Shown in pieces: positions 7,001 through 7,688 of a stretch of DNA of 7,688 nucleotides (the first letter of the stretch is position 1; each line of letters opens with the position of its first letter). The position numbers were made by a program, and so were the translations under genes. The stretch spans positions 1-7,688 of the forward strand of contig MVZL01000053.1 of NCBI GenBank assembly GCA_002068375.1, read 5' to 3'. The notes below the pieces were generated by a model that saw only the letters and a program-made list of their open reading frames with translations, was not told where the DNA came from and made no database searches. The stretch comes from Tenericutes bacterium ADurb.BinA155 (GTDB lineage Bacteria > Bacillota_I > Bacilli_A > RFN20 > CAG-826).

Positions 7001-7688
7001 GGTCGAAATGCTCCCGAAATTGAGGGAACTATCGGAAACGATGCCGGAATACTTGGGTTCTTCGAGGGTCGTCAAGAAATCAGATAAGGAAGAGCCATCG
7101 GCTTTGGTGTTGGTCAGGAGTTCGGCTTGGGTGGCCACCACCGATTGATTGGCGTAATCGAGCGGGCTCACGAGAACCGGGAAGTTGCTCTTAGCGAGGT
7201 AATAGGCTTTGGTGTCGGCGCTCGTATAAGTCCCCGCTTTCACCGCGGCGATGTCCTTCGGGTTGCCCGAATAGACGCCGGCGGTCACCGTGCAATCGTA
7301 GAGGTAAGTCTTTAAGGCGTCCATCTGATAGAGATCCTTCATCACGAGTTGGAAGCAGGTGTAGCCATTATCGGCGGGGGTTGAAGAACCGCTCACGACC
7401 GTGCTATTGAAGATCCCCGATTGCTCCATGAGAGCCAAGGTCTCGGTGGTCTTACTCGGATCGATCGAAGTGATCTTGGCGGTATCGGTCCCTTTTAAGG
7501 AAGCGAGGTTCGCCATGATCTCGACCAAGCCATCGGTCTCGTTATAGGAAACGCCATTCACCGTGAGGTGGGCCACTTTGGAATAAGCCGAATAGTCGGA
7601 GCCGCTCACCATGCAATACGCATTCGCGTAGCCGAGCTCATTCGTCATGGTCGAGCTCACGTTCTTCTTCGCATCGTTAATGGCGGTC
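4031..7688 (-). CDS. C-terminal 1218 residues of a very large, probably extracellular repeat protein (N-terminus beyond the right edge)
   Basis: I do not recognise a named family. The frame is open from the TAA at 4031-4033 to the right edge. A GTG at 7660 could start a 1209-residue protein, but the nine codons before it (TAINDAKKN) read as normal protein, there is no good Shine-Dalgarno, and what follows is not a signal peptide. I therefore treat the gene as 5'-truncated. Residues below count from that GTG. The product is rich in Tyr, Ser, Thr, Asn and Asp and poor in Lys/Arg, typical of secreted or wall-surface proteins. Degenerate helical units recur (near 71, 222, 325, 373, 486, 797, 833 and perhaps 909). 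A beta-rich stretch (about 528-782) includes an Fn3-like end, HTFTGLTANTTYTLED. No LPXTG, transmembrane segment with basic tail, dockerin or catalytic motif is evident; the chain ends in a hydrophobic run. Codons favour C-ending forms (GCC, ACC, ATC, AGC), suggesting high expression. It heads a coupled cluster with the YigZ-family gene. Confidence 0.85.
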   Translation of the reverse strand, partial: TAINDAKKNVSSTMTNELGYANAYCMVSGSDYSAYSKVAHLTVNGVSYNETDGLVEIMANLASLKGTDTAKITSIDPSKTTETLALMEQSGIFNSTVVSGSSTPADNGYTCFQLVMKDLYQMDALKTYLYDCTVTAGVYSGNPKDIAAVKAGTYTSADTKAYYLAKSNFPVLVSPLDYANQSVVATQAELLTNTKADGSSLSDFLTTLEEPKYSGIVSDSSLNFGSISTDQISGLLRAMNQCDLFYDLVPNAVASIANTSELQINDPGNAVDIKLLNPYFSYYLQSDLSIGTTADFSARFYDEEIDNLASILGYIKANKSALENMNIDTVDPYMVRSLLLQMNDSYVFHLGEVNKNASTYSETPIYDSKNYMWTPANDLTVFEQMIYRLYNKSGLAKRAYSSYYDYISYFQYYGTTGYTIKLHDEIVKFENGVGEGLHQGDWMSEIDAITTDCVTHAGTLEDPYVGLLWTVQKMGITSGTSIAFNPSSLQNYAPEKLNKLLYALNNLDVVDDALVYTLRNLLTTTVEATQSDALSDGAGTYTIASPGKDHTYSLYTDYGTNNQTLIATYTATDTTAHTFTGLTANTTYTLEDATSSGFQLDRFSKDSLLALANSSNTYTYTNHQLGALSISLTSTSQPTEVIATANGTSLNITSKCIVTSVSAGSTNVYTYHFSPFETHSLAVYAESYKFTGADLITSVSYTYDSPDYFRSQAQMLSARSEAGLTLKLTTSGTPAVYGVNAAHEKTLLSLTSTGTAPEYVYDLSGTSYLYYKVTSNQAITALAYNGDDQTLSSGATSWDSLYTNDIEDLTAMLSALYDRSAGTYFSFDDTHNLQNFFNDGHSVEGVYRFMTDCGFYHNVNVLGEGTVTYESRDVMMHSFLNYTYTDSNFPSGVSVSLCSNVGGTRKASDLSNVLTSHQRMQILEQLFSDESSNGTFTAKWLKAETNWLDKCVVDAGMLQASLDAFYTYNSVTDSYDYSGTQLAYSAALVLMSNSTNSAKLGTLLTSLFPDPNHSECVSQLGSHILAGQFTEWMDLRYQYLDLTYASVFQTYQNTVYGTTTKDVTTSAILSSGQTELTYCPNLYSYYASATTFPYKFTNLYANNYALMTATDEAVQVVAGLNGYSSKTAAEQTAAKADTNYAFGDYASLSASSTNAKSFINLLYLSDLYPFVASSGFFTVTAGSPVTYTDFSQPNGQGFLNTATASVAFSYATIAGLFA
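5102..7450 (-). repeat. Degenerate protein-level repeat: amphipathic helical unit in the large protein
   Basis: Visible units (nucleotide spans, core residues): 7394-7450 TLALMEQSGIF; 6920-6997 LLRAMNQCDLFYDLVP; 6629-6688 LLLQMNDSYVFHLGEV; 6467-6544 MIYRLYNKSGLAKRAY; 6122-6205 LLYALNNLDVVDDAL; 5207-5272 MLSALYDRSAG; 5102-5164 VYRFMTDCGFYHNV. The shared pattern is roughly hydrophobic-[LY]-x-x-[ML]-[NYT]-x-[SC]-[GD]-[LIF]-[FY], followed by a second hydrophobic helix in the better copies. Ser and Cys alternate at the same position. Spacing is irregular (36 to over 300 residues), so these are diverged structural units rather than recent tandem duplications, and the DNA shows no matching repeat. 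Confidence 0.55.
5315..6079 (-). other. Beta-rich region in the large protein, Fn3-like at its start
   Basis: Residues about 528-782 differ from the helical flanks. They are dominated by alternating Thr/Ser/Tyr/Val strands and glycine turns (TYTIASPGKDHTYSLYTDYG, HTFTGLTANTTYTLED, LTLKLTTSGTPAVYGV). The phrase GLTANTTYTL resembles the late strands of fibronectin type III modules, which often end in LxPxTxYxV. Two or three immunoglobulin-like modules could fit. Domain limits are approximate and the family assignment is an inference. Confidence 0.45.

Noticed and set aside
7634..7658. Two GAGCTC hexamers 19 bp apart as a regulatory repeat
   Set aside because: They encode ordinary residues inside the coding frame and have no extended similarity around them; a chance occurrence is likely.
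7658..7660. GTG as the true start of the large protein
   Set aside because: The frame remains open to the window edge with protein-like codons, there is no clear ribosome binding site and no signal peptide follows. A start beyond the window is more likely, though this GTG cannot be fully excluded.

Overview
The window reads as an ordinary bacterial chromosome segment, most likely from the Bacillota (a Bacilli, Erysipelotrichia or Mollicutes-like lineage). The support is a textbook AAGGAGA ribosome binding site, a perfect TATAAT box and the gene content. The taxon is an inference; the sequence holds no rRNA or other marker that fixes it. TGA is used as a stop (end of the YigZ-family gene) and the tryptophan codons I read are TGG, so this is not the Mycoplasma/Spiroplasma code. 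Base composition looks mid-GC.

Every supported gene lies on the minus strand, so the window is read from right to left. First comes the 3' end of a very large, probably surface-exposed protein (4031-7688, N-terminus beyond the right edge). It is joined end to end with three small-protein genes: a YigZ/IMPACT-family protein (3423-4031), an M24B Xaa-Pro aminopeptidase (2161-3426) and an AlkD-like DNA alkylation repair protein (1502-2161). The stop/start junctions overlap by 1, 4 and 1 bases (TAATG, ATGA, TAATG), so these four genes are almost certainly one translationally coupled unit.

A 33-bp gap follows, almost filled by a perfect 10-bp inverted repeat. Next is a Fic-domain protein (266-1468) with an intact catalytic motif, an intact N-terminal inhibitory motif and a C-terminal winged-helix-like region. 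The repeat is the obvious candidate operator for this gene. Nine bases further on, the glycerol kinase gene glpK begins (1-256, cut by the left edge). A TATAAT box overlaps the fic stop codon so closely to the glpK ATG that a leaderless or near-leaderless glpK transcript is possible.

The least explained element is the large protein. It is Tyr/Ser/Thr-rich and carries several degenerate copies of a helical motif built around L-x-x-M/L-N-x-S/C-x-L/F. These copies are interrupted by a beta-rich, Fn3-like stretch, and the protein ends in a hydrophobic C-terminus with no sortase signal. No tRNA, rRNA, CRISPR array, insertion sequence or strong intrinsic terminator was seen, and there is no gene-free stretch longer than 33 bp.
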